Positions 9,325 to 17,752 of a DNA stretch of 64,000 nucleotides are shown in pieces. Positions within the stretch are counted from its first letter, which is position 1. Each line of letters opens with the position of its first letter. The translations under genes were made by a program, and so were the position numbers. The DNA lies in contig NZ_CAOJCM010000001.1 of NCBI RefSeq assembly GCF_948329825.1, positions 620,001 through 684,000 on the forward strand. The letters run 5' to 3'. The notes under the pieces are model-generated. The model did not search any database. It saw only the letters and a program-made list of their open reading frames with translations, and was not told where the DNA came from. The stretch is from Paenibacillus sp. JJ-100. Lineage in GTDB: Bacteria; Bacillota; Bacilli; Paenibacillales; Paenibacillaceae.

Positions 9325-10701
9325 ATGGCATTTGAAGGATTAACGACCCGATTGCAGAATGTGTTCAGCAAGCTGCGCGGCAAAGGTAAGGTGTCTGACG
9401 AAGACGTAGCCGAAGCGATGCGCGAAGTACGCCTGGCATTGCTTGAAGCGGATGTAAACTTCAAAGTGGTCAAGGAATTCATCGCCAAAGTGAAAGAGAA
9501 GGCTGTCGGCAAAGAAGTCATGGACAGCTTTACACCCGGAATGGTCATCATTGACATTGTTAACAAAGAGTTAACGGAGTTAATGGGCGGAAGTCAAGCC
9601 AAATTGGCTAAGGCAAACAAACCACCTACAGTCATCATGATGGTTGGTTTACAGGGTGCTGGTAAAACGACCACGTCTGGTAAATTGGCAAAAATGCTGC
9701 AAAAGCAAAACAGCAGGCCCTTGCTGATTGCGGGTGATATTTATCGTCCAGCTGCGATCAAGCAGTTGCAAGTACTGGGTGAGCAGCTGAAGGCGCCAGT
9801 GTTTACCCTTGGTGATCAGACAAGCCCGGTAGAGATTGCTCGTCAAGGTTTGCAGCACGCAAAAGACAACGGGCATGATTATGTGATCGTTGATACAGCG
9901 GGACGTCTGCACGTCGATGAAGAATTGATGGAAGAGCTTCGCCAGATTCACAGCGTCGTGAACCCAGATGAAGTATTGCTCGTTGTCGACAGTATGACGG
10001 GTCAAGATGCGGTTAACGTAGCAGAGCATTTTAATCAACAGCTTGATCTGACAGGAGTAGTCTTGACCAAACTGGATGGGGATACTCGTGGTGGTGCGGC
10101 GTTGTCTGTTAAAGCAGTTACAGGCTGTCCGATCAAGTTTGCCTCTCTCGGTGAGAAACTTGATGCACTGGAGCCGTTCCATCCGGAACGTATGGCTTCA
10201 CGGATTCTCGGTATGGGTGACATGTTGTCTTTGATTGAAAAGGCACAGTCCAACATTGATACCGAGAAAGCGAAGGAAATGGAACGGAAGATGCGGAATG
10301 CAGAATTCACGTTCGAAGATTTCCTGGAGCAGATGGATCAGGTGAAAAAGCTTGGGCCAATTGACCAGATCATGGATATGATTCCGGGGATGGGCAAGAT
10401 GAAGCAAGCGAAAGACCTGAAGGTCGATGACAAACAGATGGGCCGAATTGAAGCGATTGTCTATTCTATGACAACGGAAGAGAAACGTAACCCAGATATG
10501 ATTAACCATAGCCGTCGGAAGCGGATTGCTACCGGAAGCGGAACATCGCTCGCTGAGGTGAATCGTCTGATCAAACAATTTGATGAGATGCGCCGTATGA
10601 TGAAGCAGTTCTCGGATATGATGGGCCCTAAAGGCGGCAAAAACAAAGCAATGAAGCAGTTGAAAGGTCTCGGCAAAGGAATGAAATTTCCTTTTCGTTG
10701 A
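9325..10701 (+). CDS. ffh: Signal recognition particle protein Ffh
   Basis: The SRP54 homologue that binds signal sequences on nascent chains and targets them to FtsY. The 458-residue protein has an N domain, a G domain with GLQGAGKTTT near residue 109, DTAGRLH, and TKLDGDTRGG, and a methionine-rich M domain from about residue 320 (MDQVKKLGPIDQIMDMIPG, and later RRMMKQFSDMMGP) for signal peptide and 4.5S RNA binding. The ATG at 9325 follows AAGGAGGTGG at 9311-9320; an earlier in-frame TTG at 9301 has no site. Confidence 0.97.
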   Translation: MAFEGLTTRLQNVFSKLRGKGKVSDEDVAEAMREVRLALLEADVNFKVVKEFIAKVKEKAVGKEVMDSFTPGMVIIDIVNKELTELMGGSQAKLAKANKPPTVIMMVGLQGAGKTTTSGKLAKMLQKQNSRPLLIAGDIYRPAAIKQLQVLGEQLKAPVFTLGDQTSPVEIARQGLQHAKDNGHDYVIVDTAGRLHVDEELMEELRQIHSVVNPDEVLLVVDSMTGQDAVNVAEHFNQQLDLTGVVLTKLDGDTRGGAALSVKAVTGCPIKFASLGEKLDALEPFHPERMASRILGMGDMLSLIEKAQSNIDTEKAKEMERKMRNAEFTFEDFLEQMDQVKKLGPIDQIMDMIPGMGKMKQAKDLKVDDKQMGRIEAIVYSMTTEEKRNPDMINHSRRKRIATGSGTSLAEVNRLIKQFDEMRRMMKQFSDMMGPKGGKNKAMKQLKGLGKGMKFPFR

Positions 10702-10755
10702 TTAAATGTCAGACTGCACGAGATACAGATTTCATTGAAGGAGGTGAATTTTCAA

Positions 10756-11028
10756 ATGGCAGTTCGTATTCGTCTGAAACGTATGGGTGCTCACAAAGCT
10801 CCTTTCTACCGCGTAGTGGTATCGGATTCCCGTTCCCCACGTGACGGTCGTTTTATCGAGGAGATCGGTTACTACAACCCGGTTGAACAACCGGCTGTTG
10901 TTAAAATCGATGAAGATAAAGCATTGCAATGGCTTCAAAACGGTGCGCAAGCATCCGACACTGTCCGCAACTTGCTGAGCAAAGCGGGCGTGATGAAGAA
11001 ATTCCACGAGTCTAAATTATCTAAATAA
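10756..11028 (+). CDS. rpsP: 30S ribosomal protein S16
   Basis: A 90-residue ribosomal protein beginning [11 protein letters not shown], with the conserved [23 protein letters not shown] core. It is needed for 30S assembly. The ATG at 10756 has AAGGAGGTG at 10738-10746. It opens the rpsP-khpA-rimM-trmD cluster found across Firmicutes and sits 54 bases after ffh. Confidence 0.97.
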   Translation: MAVRIRLKRMGAHKAPFYRVVVSDSRSPRDGRFIEEIGYYNPVEQPAVVKIDEDKALQWLQNGAQASDTVRNLLSKAGVMKKFHESKLSK

Positions 11029-11051
11029 GTTGCTGATTCGGAGGGTCATCT

Positions 11052-11282
11052 ATGGAAGAATTAGTAAGCATAATTGCTAAGGCTTTGGTCGATCATCCGG
11101 AAGATGTGGCGGTTCGGACGGTTGAGAAAGACCGGCTTGTCGTTTATGAGTTAACGGTGCATCCCGACGATGTCGGAAAAGTGATCGGAAAACAAGGACG
11201 AATCGCAAAATCTCTTCGTACGGTCGTCACATCTGCAGCAGTTAAGATGGATAAGCGGGTTACCGTCGATATCATATCTTAA
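11052..11282 (+). CDS. khpA: KH-domain RNA-binding protein KhpA
   Basis: A 76-residue single KH-domain protein (YlqC family). The GKVIGKQGRIAKSLR segment near residues 40-54 is the GxxG loop that grips single-stranded RNA. In streptococci and others it pairs with KhpB and affects cell elongation and mRNA. GGAGG at about 11040-11044 precedes the ATG. It lies 23 bases after rpsP and is probably cotranscribed with it. Confidence 0.93.
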   Translation: MEELVSIIAKALVDHPEDVAVRTVEKDRLVVYELTVHPDDVGKVIGKQGRIAKSLRTVVTSAAVKMDKRVTVDIIS

Positions 11283-11290
11283 AGATATAC

Positions 11291-11326
11291 GAAAGGGGGT
11301 TAGGATGCATGTCCTAGCCCCTTTTC
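11291..11326 (+). terminator. Long hairpin after khpA
   Basis: The 36-base stretch folds almost completely on itself: AAAGGGG and TAGGAT-like arms pair with TCCTA and CCCCTTT across a short GCATG loop. No T run follows beyond the TTTTC in the stem, so it may be a partial terminator or a processing site separating rpsP-khpA from rimM-trmD. Confidence 0.5.
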
Positions 11327-11384
11327 GTGCATGCTGAACTTAATATGTTAGATTATATATTCAATTAAAATATTTTGGGCTATG

Positions 11385-11550
11385 AGTTACTTCGGAGCAG
11401 TGTAGGGACGGAATCGATTCTGGAGAAGCGTTAGCGTTCGCCTTTATCACCTCATTTTCACCTTTTAATAAGAGTTCAAAAAATGAGGGGGTAACAGCGA
11501 TCGGAAGAACGAACCGTCGCCGGAACGACCGGACGAGAGTCGAAGTGACT
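11385..11550 (+). ncRNA. Candidate structured RNA element upstream of rimM
   Basis: This 301-base space (11283-11583) holds no gene. AGTTACTTCG (11385-11394) can pair with CGAAGTGACT (11541-11550) in a 10-bp helix with one G-U pair, enclosing 146 bases. Inside, CCTCATTTT (11450-11458) pairs perfectly with AAAATGAGG (11480-11488), and GACGG near 11407-11411 may pair with CCGTC near 11513-11517. The rimM ribosome binding site lies 23 bases past the closing helix. The domain has higher GC than the preceding AT-rich stretch. It may be a leader RNA regulating rimM-trmD or an interspersed element. I do not recognise the family. Confidence 0.45.
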
Positions 11551-11583
11551 GTTTATTTTGATTGAATTTCGTAGGAGGATTGT

Positions 11584-12096
11584 ATGGCGGAGTTTATGAA
11601 TGTAGGTAAAATTGTGAATACTCATGGTATTCGCGGCGAGTTGAAGATTATGCCATTGACTGATTTTCCAGAAGTACGTTTTGCCAAAAATGCGGAGCTG
11701 TATTTGTTTACACCGGATAATCATCCGGCACTGGCCACGGTTGAATCTGCGCGTTTGCATAAAAATATGTATATCGTACGTCTGAAAGAATACGGCAACA
11801 TTAACGAAGTAGAGAAGTTTAAAGGCGGCTTGGCAAAAGTGTCTAAAGAAAATCTTGCTGATCTGGAGGAAGGTGAGTATTATTTCCATCAGATTATAGG
11901 CTGCGCGGTTATTACAGAAGAGGGAGACACCCTCGGCACAATCTCTGAAATTCTGACACCAGGGGCGAATGATGTATGGGTAGTCAAAACGCCAGCGGGA
12001 AAAGAAGTGTTGATTCCAGTAATTGATGATGTGGTTCTGGATGTTGATGTGGAACAGAAGCTGGTCAAGATTCACCTGATGGAAGGACTGCTGTAA
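11584..12096 (+). CDS. rimM: Ribosome maturation factor RimM
   Basis: A 170-residue factor that assists assembly of the 30S head and binds S19. It has an N-terminal RimM barrel beginning [19 protein letters not shown] and a C-terminal PRC barrel with the [11 protein letters not shown] and [13 protein letters not shown] landmarks. The ATG follows TAGGAGGAT at 11572-11580. It ends one base before trmD, so the two are coupled, as in most bacteria. Confidence 0.96.
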   Translation: MAEFMNVGKIVNTHGIRGELKIMPLTDFPEVRFAKNAELYLFTPDNHPALATVESARLHKNMYIVRLKEYGNINEVEKFKGGLAKVSKENLADLEEGEYYFHQIIGCAVITEEGDTLGTISEILTPGANDVWVVKTPAGKEVLIPVIDDVVLDVDVEQKLVKIHLMEGLL

Positions 12097-12097
12097 A

Positions 12098-12859
12098 ATG
12101 AAGGTCGATGTATTGACGTTATTCCCGGAGATGTTTGATGGTGTGTTCGGTACAAGCATTCTGGGTAAAGCGCAGGCAAAGGGACTTGTCTCATTGGGGG
12201 CAACCAACTTCCGTAATTACGCAACCAATAAACATAACACTGTGGATGATGCTCCTTACGGTGGAGGTGGGGGGATGGTGCTTAAGCCGGATCCGATCTT
12301 TGCTGCGGTTGAAGATGTATTGGAGCAGCGTGGAGAAGCTGCGACGGAGATGAAAGCTCCTCGGATTATTCTGATGTGTCCCCAGGGAGAAACGTTCACA
12401 CAGAAAAAAGCAGAAGAGTTGGTTCAAGAAGATCATCTGATCTTTATATGTGGTCATTATGAAGGTTACGATGAGCGGATCCGTGAATTTCTCGTGACAG
12501 ACGAACTATCTATTGGTGACTATGTTCTAACCGGCGGCGAGCTTCCTGCAATGGTGGCGATCGATAGCATTGTACGTCTCATTCCAGGAGTTCTTGGGAA
12601 CGAGACTAGTGCGGTGACGGACTCATTCAGTACTGGATTACTTGAATATCCTCATTACACGCGTCCACCTGAATTTAGAGGTATGAAAGTACCGGACATG
12701 CTTTTGTCAGGTCATCACCTGAATATTGAGGCATGGCGTAGAGAACAGTCTCTGATTCGTACGCTGGAGCGTAGACCAGAGCTGTTGGAGACGGCTGAAT
12801 TAACAGACAAGGAACGGAAGTGGCTAGAGCAGTACCGGGCTGAACACCAAAAGAAATAG
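12098..12859 (+). CDS. trmD: tRNA (guanine-N1)-methyltransferase TrmD
   Basis: Uses S-adenosylmethionine to methylate G37 next to the anticodon of tRNAs, preventing +1 frameshifting. The 253-residue SPOUT enzyme has the N-terminal [10 protein letters not shown], the trefoil-knot segments [27 protein letters not shown] and [14 protein letters not shown], and the C-terminal tRNA-contact region with [17 protein letters not shown]. In most Firmicutes rplS follows directly; here a divergent deacetylase gene separates them. Confidence 0.97.
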   Translation: MKVDVLTLFPEMFDGVFGTSILGKAQAKGLVSLGATNFRNYATNKHNTVDDAPYGGGGGMVLKPDPIFAAVEDVLEQRGEAATEMKAPRIILMCPQGETFTQKKAEELVQEDHLIFICGHYEGYDERIREFLVTDELSIGDYVLTGGELPAMVAIDSIVRLIPGVLGNETSAVTDSFSTGLLEYPHYTRPPEFRGMKVPDMLLSGHHLNIEAWRREQSLIRTLERRPELLETAELTDKERKWLEQYRAEHQKK

Positions 12860-12952
12860 AACGTTTTATACCGAAATACTATGGGATAGGCGGAGAAGAG
12901 TGGATCGAACCTTATCTGGCTCTGCTCCGAATGCAGCATAACCTACATGAGA

Positions 12953-12979
12953 GATCAGCCCAACGTGCTGATCGTTTTG
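12953..12979 (+). terminator. Terminator after trmD
   Basis: GATCAGC (12953-12959) pairs with GCTGATC (12967-12973), seven perfect base pairs, followed by GTTTTGT. It probably ends the rimM-trmD transcript. Confidence 0.6.
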
Positions 12980-13054
12980 TCATAGTAAAGCGATTTAGTT
13001 CAAGGTTGAACATAGTGTAATGCTGTTAGTGACTGCTCACCAGCCCCTTCTTAG

Positions 13055-13111
13055 CTAGAAAAAAACCGAGAGGACAGCTCAGGCTGCGCCAATCGGTTTT
13101 TTTTGTTCTAG
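13055..13111. terminator. Bidirectional terminator between trmD and the deacetylase
   Basis: CTAGAA and AAAACCGA arms (13055-13069) pair with TCGGTTTT and TTCTAG (13093-13111), with a small inner CAGC/GCTG stem. The A run on one side and T run on the other make it work for both converging transcripts, trmD on the plus strand and the deacetylase on the minus strand. Confidence 0.8.
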
Positions 13112-13155
13112 GTAATTTGTAAAATAAGAATAATTCATTCGTTATTAATTCTCGT

Positions 13156-14103
13156 CTACATGCTCTCACTATGTATAATAGAATCTGTTTGCAACAGGGT
13201 AGATAAATCGGTCTCGTTCGTAACCGTTAAGCGTGGAAGAACCATCGGTGAATCGCCTGGACGCACAAACCCTGGAATAACCGTGAAGCCCATGCGGTAT
13301 CCGTGTTGCTGTAGCTTGTATATCATCTGTACACTAAAATAGCCGTATGGATAGGCGATGTATGGGGTATCGATGCCAGCGCGTTTGATCTGTTCTATAT
13401 CTTTATCCAAGAGGTTGGTATCCAGCGTGATGGGCAGATCGTCTCCACATACCATGTATCCTTTATGATGAAGGTTATAAGTATGGCTGTTATACTCAAA
13501 TACGTCACTTCCTGCTTCCATCTCAGGCTTGGAGATATCGCTTTTTTTACTTGAGTCGAAGGCTACGGGTTCAGGTTGAATTCGACTACCTATTACAAAT
13601 AGTGAAGCGTGGAAATTATATTTTTTAAGTACTGGATAGGCTAACGTATAATTATTTTGGTATCCATCATCAAAGGTAATCACAAATGATTTCTGTGGTA
13701 GTGAGATTTCACCATTAACATATTGTTCAAGTTCGGCCAGAGTAACCGTCCGGTAGCCATTATCGTATAAAAACTTCATGTTTTGTTCAAATGTTTCCAA
13801 GTTCACAACGGACTTATTACCCGGTTCTCGATTGTCCGCCTTGGGCGTAATATAATGATACATAAGAACCGGGACTTCCGTGGCCGTTCCTTCTTTAACA
13901 ACTAGCTTCGAGCGATCCAGCTTGGAATGCATGGAAAAATCAGTGTTAAATAACGTGAACATTTTACGTTCAACGATTTTCCACGATGTGCATGCTTTAT
14001 GGGATAACGCGTTAGTGGGATGATTAACAGCATAAGCGTATAGTGTAATACTGCATGTGAGCAAAGCAAGCGAGGATAATATGATTTTTTTCAAGTGTTT
14101 CAT
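13156..14103 (-). CDS. Secreted polysaccharide deacetylase (NodB fold)
   Basis: A 315-residue probable exported or lipid-face enzyme. It starts with a basic end and a hydrophobic stretch (KKIILSSLALLTCSITLYAYA), a signal peptide or anchor. The NodB-type deacetylase domain spans about residues 75-310: VLMYHYI, the metal and catalytic motif FVITFDDGYQNNY, ASLFVIGS, the substrate-channel AYPYGYFS, and GFTVIPG. Family members remove N-acetyl groups from peptidoglycan or surface polysaccharide; the target here is not known. The start at 14103 has an AAAGGAGAA site about 11 bases before it. It is the only minus-strand gene in the first 20 kb and splits trmD from rplS. Confidence 0.85.
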   Translation of the reverse strand: MKHLKKIILSSLALLTCSITLYAYAVNHPTNALSHKACTSWKIVERKMFTLFNTDFSMHSKLDRSKLVVKEGTATEVPVLMYHYITPKADNREPGNKSVVNLETFEQNMKFLYDNGYRTVTLAELEQYVNGEISLPQKSFVITFDDGYQNNYTLAYPVLKKYNFHASLFVIGSRIQPEPVAFDSSKKSDISKPEMEAGSDVFEYNSHTYNLHHKGYMVCGDDLPITLDTNLLDKDIEQIKRAGIDTPYIAYPYGYFSVQMIYKLQQHGYRMGFTVIPGFVRPGDSPMVLPRLTVTNETDLSTLLQTDSIIHSESM

Positions 14104-14312
14104 AATTCAACGAGTTCTCCTTTAACATGTTCATCTAGTCTTAAAAACGATAAGCTTCTCATGATTATGAGTGCTAAGTAATATGATAGACGATCTTTAA
14201 CTACGGAAAGTTACATTATTTTATCCGACATAGGGGTTGAAATGTCTAAATCTTCAATGAATGTACATTAAATGCGTAATGTAGGAGAATTTAAACGTGT
14301 TTTTTGTTTTGC

Positions 14313-14341
14313 TTGTGTTTTGATAGGGGACATGATACAAT
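14313..14341 (+). promoter_or_regulatory. Probable sigma-A promoter for rplS
   Basis: TTGTGT (14313-14318) and TACAAT (14336-14341) are separated by 17 bases. They lie about 100 bases upstream of rplS, leaving room for the leader RNA. Confidence 0.55.
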
Positions 14342-14349
14342 AATCCTGT

Positions 14350-14440
14350 TGTGTGGAATACGGCGGTCCTCTATGGATAATGAAAGAGACAAAGGTGATC
14401 TCTGGAAGAAGTATGAACGCCTGTACGGAAGGAGGGAGTC
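14350..14440 (+). ncRNA. Candidate L19 leader (autoregulatory ribosomal protein leader)
   Basis: Between the promoter and the rplS start, TAC-GGCG (14359-14365) can pair with CGCC-GTA (14418-14425, one bulged T), enclosing a second hairpin AGAGA (14385-14389) with TCTCT (14399-14403). L19 leaders of this kind are a known family in low-GC Gram-positives in front of rplS, where they are thought to bind L19. Position and architecture fit; the exact consensus was not checked. Confidence 0.5.
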
Positions 14441-14444
14441 ATAG

Positions 14445-14786
14445 ATGAATATCGTTCAAGCGATTACACAAGAGCAACTTCGCAACGATCGTCCAAGTTT
14501 TCGTCCTGGTGACACTTTGAAAGTGCACGTTAAGGTTATCGAGGGAACTCGTGAGCGTATCCAATTGTTCGAAGGTGTTGTGATTAAGCGCCGTGGTGGT
14601 GGAATCAGTGAGACTTTTACAGTTCGTAAAATTTCTTACGGTGTAGGTGTGGAAAGAACTTTCCCGCTTCATTCCCCTAAAATCGATAAAATCGAAGTGG
14701 CTCGCCGTGGTAAAGTGCGTCGTGCGAAGCTTTATTATCTTCGTGAACTACGCGGTAAAGCAGCGAGAATTAAAGAAATTCGTTAA
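14445..14786 (+). CDS. rplS: 50S ribosomal protein L19
   Basis: A 113-residue ribosomal protein located at the 30S-50S interface. The conserved [32 protein letters not shown] and [22 protein letters not shown] blocks are present. GGAAGGAGGGA at about 14428-14438 precedes the ATG. In this genome it has its own promoter rather than sharing the trmD transcript. Confidence 0.97.
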   Translation: MNIVQAITQEQLRNDRPSFRPGDTLKVHVKVIEGTRERIQLFEGVVIKRRGGGISETFTVRKISYGVGVERTFPLHSPKIDKIEVARRGKVRRAKLYYLRELRGKAARIKEIR

Positions 14787-14800
14787 TATAACGGATACCG

Positions 14801-14833
14801 GGAAGGGCTTGGAGACAAGCCCTTTTCGTTTTT
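14801..14833 (+). terminator. Terminator after rplS
   Basis: AAGGGCTTG (14803-14811) pairs with CAAGCCCTT (14816-14824), followed by TTCGTTTTT. The 250 bases from here to lepB show no gene and no convincing promoter. Confidence 0.85.
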
Positions 14834-15085
14834 GTCCGGGAAAAGTTGAACCAGAGGTACACTTCCGAGTAAAATGGTATAGCGGATATGCAGCATAAAG
14901 TCCGGGAGGAAAGTGAGTTCAGTTATCCAAGACATTGAATTAGGGTTGAATGTACTGTTCTAATGCTTGGCTGCAAGAATTACATAACTGAGTGGAGTAT
15001 TTGCCTTTCTCAAGACTCATGAAGGTGTAGATAAGCTGGATGTATACTGCTATAAACATGTACTGCGAAGAGAGGAAGATCTTGA

Positions 15086-15706
15086 ATGGAACAAGAAGTT
15101 CAACAGGACCAGGTTGTACCTGCCGAAGAGAAAAATAACAGATCGAAGAAAGCAAAAAATGAAATTGTGGAATGGCTAAAGGCTATTGTCATTGCACTTG
15201 TGCTCGTCATTCTGATTCGCTGGCTGCTCTTTAAACCATTTGTTGTGGACGGGCCATCCATGCAGCCGAATTTCTCGACGGGAGAACGTGTCATTGTCAA
15301 TGAAATTCTGTACGATATTCGTGAGCCAAAACGTGGCGAAGTTATCGTCTTCCATGTGCCTTCCGAAGGACGGGATTTTATTAAAAGGGTTATTGCAGTA
15401 GCCGGAGACACAGTGCAAGTTCAGGGAGACACAGTGACGGTTAACGGACAAAAGGTTAATGAAACCTACATCCAGGACGCGATCGATGAGGCTCAAGCTA
15501 AAGGTGGAACTTATAATGTGAAGGACTTCCCAAATGAACAATTTCCGGATGGAAAGGTGCCGCCGGGTCATGTGTTTGTTATGGGAGACAATCGACCAAA
15601 CAGTACGGATAGCCGGATGATCGGTTACGTATCGTTGAAAGATATTATTGGCCGTGCGGATGTTATTTTCTGGCCAATTGGAGAAATTAAGTGGATCAAC
15701 CACTAA
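15086..15706 (+). CDS. lepB: Signal peptidase I
   Basis: Membrane-bound serine protease that removes signal peptides from exported proteins. The 206-residue Gram-positive-type enzyme has a charged N-terminus, one membrane span (about residues 30-48, AIVIALVLVILIRWLLF), then the catalytic Ser58 in DGPSMQPNF and Lys100 in RDFIKRVIAVAGD, and the GHVFVMGDNRPNSTDSR box. GAGAGGAAG at about 15071-15079 precedes the ATG. It is placed between rplS and rbgA, as lepB/sip genes are in other Firmicutes. Confidence 0.95.
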   Translation: MEQEVQQDQVVPAEEKNNRSKKAKNEIVEWLKAIVIALVLVILIRWLLFKPFVVDGPSMQPNFSTGERVIVNEILYDIREPKRGEVIVFHVPSEGRDFIKRVIAVAGDTVQVQGDTVTVNGQKVNETYIQDAIDEAQAKGGTYNVKDFPNEQFPDGKVPPGHVFVMGDNRPNSTDSRMIGYVSLKDIIGRADVIFWPIGEIKWINH

Positions 15707-15741
15707 GATTCAAAGTATGTATTAAATGAGGTGAAGACAAG

Positions 15742-16605
15742 GTGACGATACAATGGTTTCCAGGTCATATGACCCGAGCCAGACGCCAGATTCAGGACAA
15801 GTTGAAGCTCATTGACGTGGTCATCGAACTGTTGGATGCCCGTCTTCCTGTCTCCAGCCGTAATCCGATGATTGATGAGATACTGATGGATAAACCCCGC
15901 ATGATTTTGCTGAATAAGGCGGATTTGGCTGATGCTAAAGTGACGCAAGAGTGGATTGAATATTTTAAAAAAGAAGGCATTACTGCTTTCCCTGTAGATG
16001 CTTCTACAGGTACAAATGTCAAAGATATTCCTGCTCAGGCAAAACTTATCCTGAAGGAAAAGATTGATCGTCAACTGGCCAAAGGGATTAATCCTCGTGC
16101 TGTGAGGGGATTAATTGTCGGTATTCCTAACGTAGGCAAGTCTACATTAATCAATCGTCTGGCAGGAAAGAGTATTGCAGCAACCGGAGATCGTCCGGGT
16201 GTAACCAAAGGCCAGCAGTGGATTAAAGTGGGCAAGGAAATGGAGCTATTAGACACGCCAGGTATCTTATGGCCGAAGTTTGAAGATCAAAATGTAGGTT
16301 ACCGCCTTGCTGTAACGGGTGCGATCAAAGAGGAAATCCTGAATGCTGAAGATATCGCATTTTTTGGGATCAGTTATCTGATGCGTTTTTACTGGGATGC
16401 GCTGGAAGAAAGATATGGTCTCCAGGAATTCTCCAGGGATGCAGACGATTCAGACAACGTTATTGCCATCATGGAGCAAATAGGACGAATCCGCGGGTGT
16501 GTGATTAGCGGAGGAAGAATCGATCTGGAGAAGGCATCAAGAGCGTTTCTACGGGAATTACGGGCAGGTAAGATGGGACGTTTCTCCATGGAAGCTCCAT
16601 ATTAA
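15742..16605 (+). CDS. rbgA: Ribosome biogenesis GTPase RbgA (YlqF)
   Basis: GTPase needed for a late step of 50S assembly. The G motifs are circularly permuted as expected: G4 NKAD at residues 58-61 comes first, then G1 GIPNVGKST from residue 127, and G3 [10 protein letters not shown]. The start [15 protein letters not shown] is the family hallmark. Start is the GTG at 15742 with TGAGGTGA at 15727-15734. It lies 35 bases after lepB. Confidence 0.95.
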   Translation: MTIQWFPGHMTRARRQIQDKLKLIDVVIELLDARLPVSSRNPMIDEILMDKPRMILLNKADLADAKVTQEWIEYFKKEGITAFPVDASTGTNVKDIPAQAKLILKEKIDRQLAKGINPRAVRGLIVGIPNVGKSTLINRLAGKSIAATGDRPGVTKGQQWIKVGKEMELLDTPGILWPKFEDQNVGYRLAVTGAIKEEILNAEDIAFFGISYLMRFYWDALEERYGLQEFSRDADDSDNVIAIMEQIGRIRGCVISGGRIDLEKASRAFLRELRAGKMGRFSMEAPY

Positions 16606-17016
16606 TAATTACAGCATTATAAGAGCCGAAAGAAGCGGCCGTTACCGGGTGACCGGGAAACGGTCTTTTTTGTGTTCGAATAGCTGTACAGGGTGCGACA
16701 ATGTAGATGTAGTTGGAAGAGAATTCAAGTAAAGAATAATTGGTGGAATTATGTATTCCGTATATGAGGTGTTCTAAAAACATGATATGATAAATGACGG
16801 TGTAAATTTGCAGAACATCAGTTTGTATGTATTCAATTTAGCATGATAAAGACCGATAAATGAAGAAAACAATTTTTTTTTTTCAATCCTTCGTCAGAAT
16901 GAGTGATTTAAAATGGGATCAAGCAGAACAAAGGTCCGATGTTTACGTCTAAATTGATGAATACATGATATGGGATTACACAGGTGTATCAAACACATGT
17001 GGGGGAGTTGAAAAGT
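16606..17016. other. Intergenic region between rbgA and rnhB
   Basis: The 411 bases contain the rbgA terminator, then AT-rich DNA with an 11-base T run at 16873-16883. No gene, repeat or convincing promoter is seen in the rest. Confidence 0.6.
16637..16672 (+). terminator. Terminator after rbgA
   Basis: GGCCGTT pairs with AACGGTC and CCGG with CCGG in the region 16637-16665, followed by a run of six T. Confidence 0.85.
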
Positions 17017-17721
17017 ATGACAGCAAATCATGAAATACCAGAGTTAAAATTGTCTGAACAGTCTAGCAAGCTGAAGAAAAACAAAAAAGAAACCAGCGAA
17101 CCACGTGATCTGTTACTGTATGAGCGGGAATATTGGGGTAGCGGATTTGAATATATTGCAGGAATTGATGAAGTAGGGCGTGGATGTCTGTTTGGGGATG
17201 TCGTGGCAGCAGCTGTTATCTTGCCCAAAGGGCTTATTTTGGAAGGCATTAATGATTCTAAAAAACTGTCCGAAAAGAAGCGGGAGACGCTATATGACAT
17301 CATTATGGAAAACGCACTGGCCGTAAGCGTAGGGTATGCAGATGCTGAAACGATTGATCGTCTGAATATTAAGCAAGCTGCCAGACTAGCGATGAAAAGA
17401 GCTGTGGATGCGCTGGATGAAACACCTCATTTTATACTGGTAGACGCTGAAAAGGTAGATGTGAACATTCCGCAATTATCCATTATTAAAGGAGATGCGA
17501 ACAGCCAATCCATCGCAGCTGCTTCGATCGTTGCCAAGGTAACGAGAGATCGGTTATGTAAGGAAGAATGGGACACGATGTACCCGGAATATGGTTTGTC
17601 AGTACATAAAGGCTATGCTACTCAATTTCACCGTGAGCAGATTATGGCGCTTGGTGCTACTCCGATGCATCGGCGAAGTTTTCTTGGTAATTTACTTGGA
17701 GAGCAGCAAACATTGTTTTGA
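17017..17721 (+). CDS. rnhB: Ribonuclease HII
   Basis: Removes ribonucleotides and RNA from RNA-DNA hybrids. The 234-residue protein has the IAGIDEVGRGCLFG active-site motif, the DSKKLSEKKRE segment, and the later VDAEKV and IAAASIVAKVTRDR landmarks with the remaining acidic residues. The ATG at 17017 has GGGGGAG at 17001-17007; an upstream GTG at 16984 lacks a site. The lysine-rich 30-residue N-terminal extension (KLKKNKKET) is not part of the core fold. The ylqG gene follows at 31 bases. Confidence 0.95.
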   Translation: MTANHEIPELKLSEQSSKLKKNKKETSEPRDLLLYEREYWGSGFEYIAGIDEVGRGCLFGDVVAAAVILPKGLILEGINDSKKLSEKKRETLYDIIMENALAVSVGYADAETIDRLNIKQAARLAMKRAVDALDETPHFILVDAEKVDVNIPQLSIIKGDANSQSIAAASIVAKVTRDRLCKEEWDTMYPEYGLSVHKGYATQFHREQIMALGATPMHRRSFLGNLLGEQQTLF

Positions 17722-17752
17722 TTGAATGGGTTCGGAAAGGAGGGAGAACGAG

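Larger units (their letters stand above)
14104..14444. other. Intergenic region between the deacetylase and rplS
   Basis: These 341 bases hold the start region of the leftward deacetylase gene, an AT-rich middle, and the promoter and leader of rplS. I see no gene. No convincing leftward promoter was identified; the deacetylase ribosome binding site is at 14115-14123 on the minus strand. Confidence 0.6.

Noticed and set aside
16873..16883. Eleven-base T run between rbgA and rnhB
   Set aside because: No stem precedes it, so it is not a terminator; likely just AT-rich spacer.
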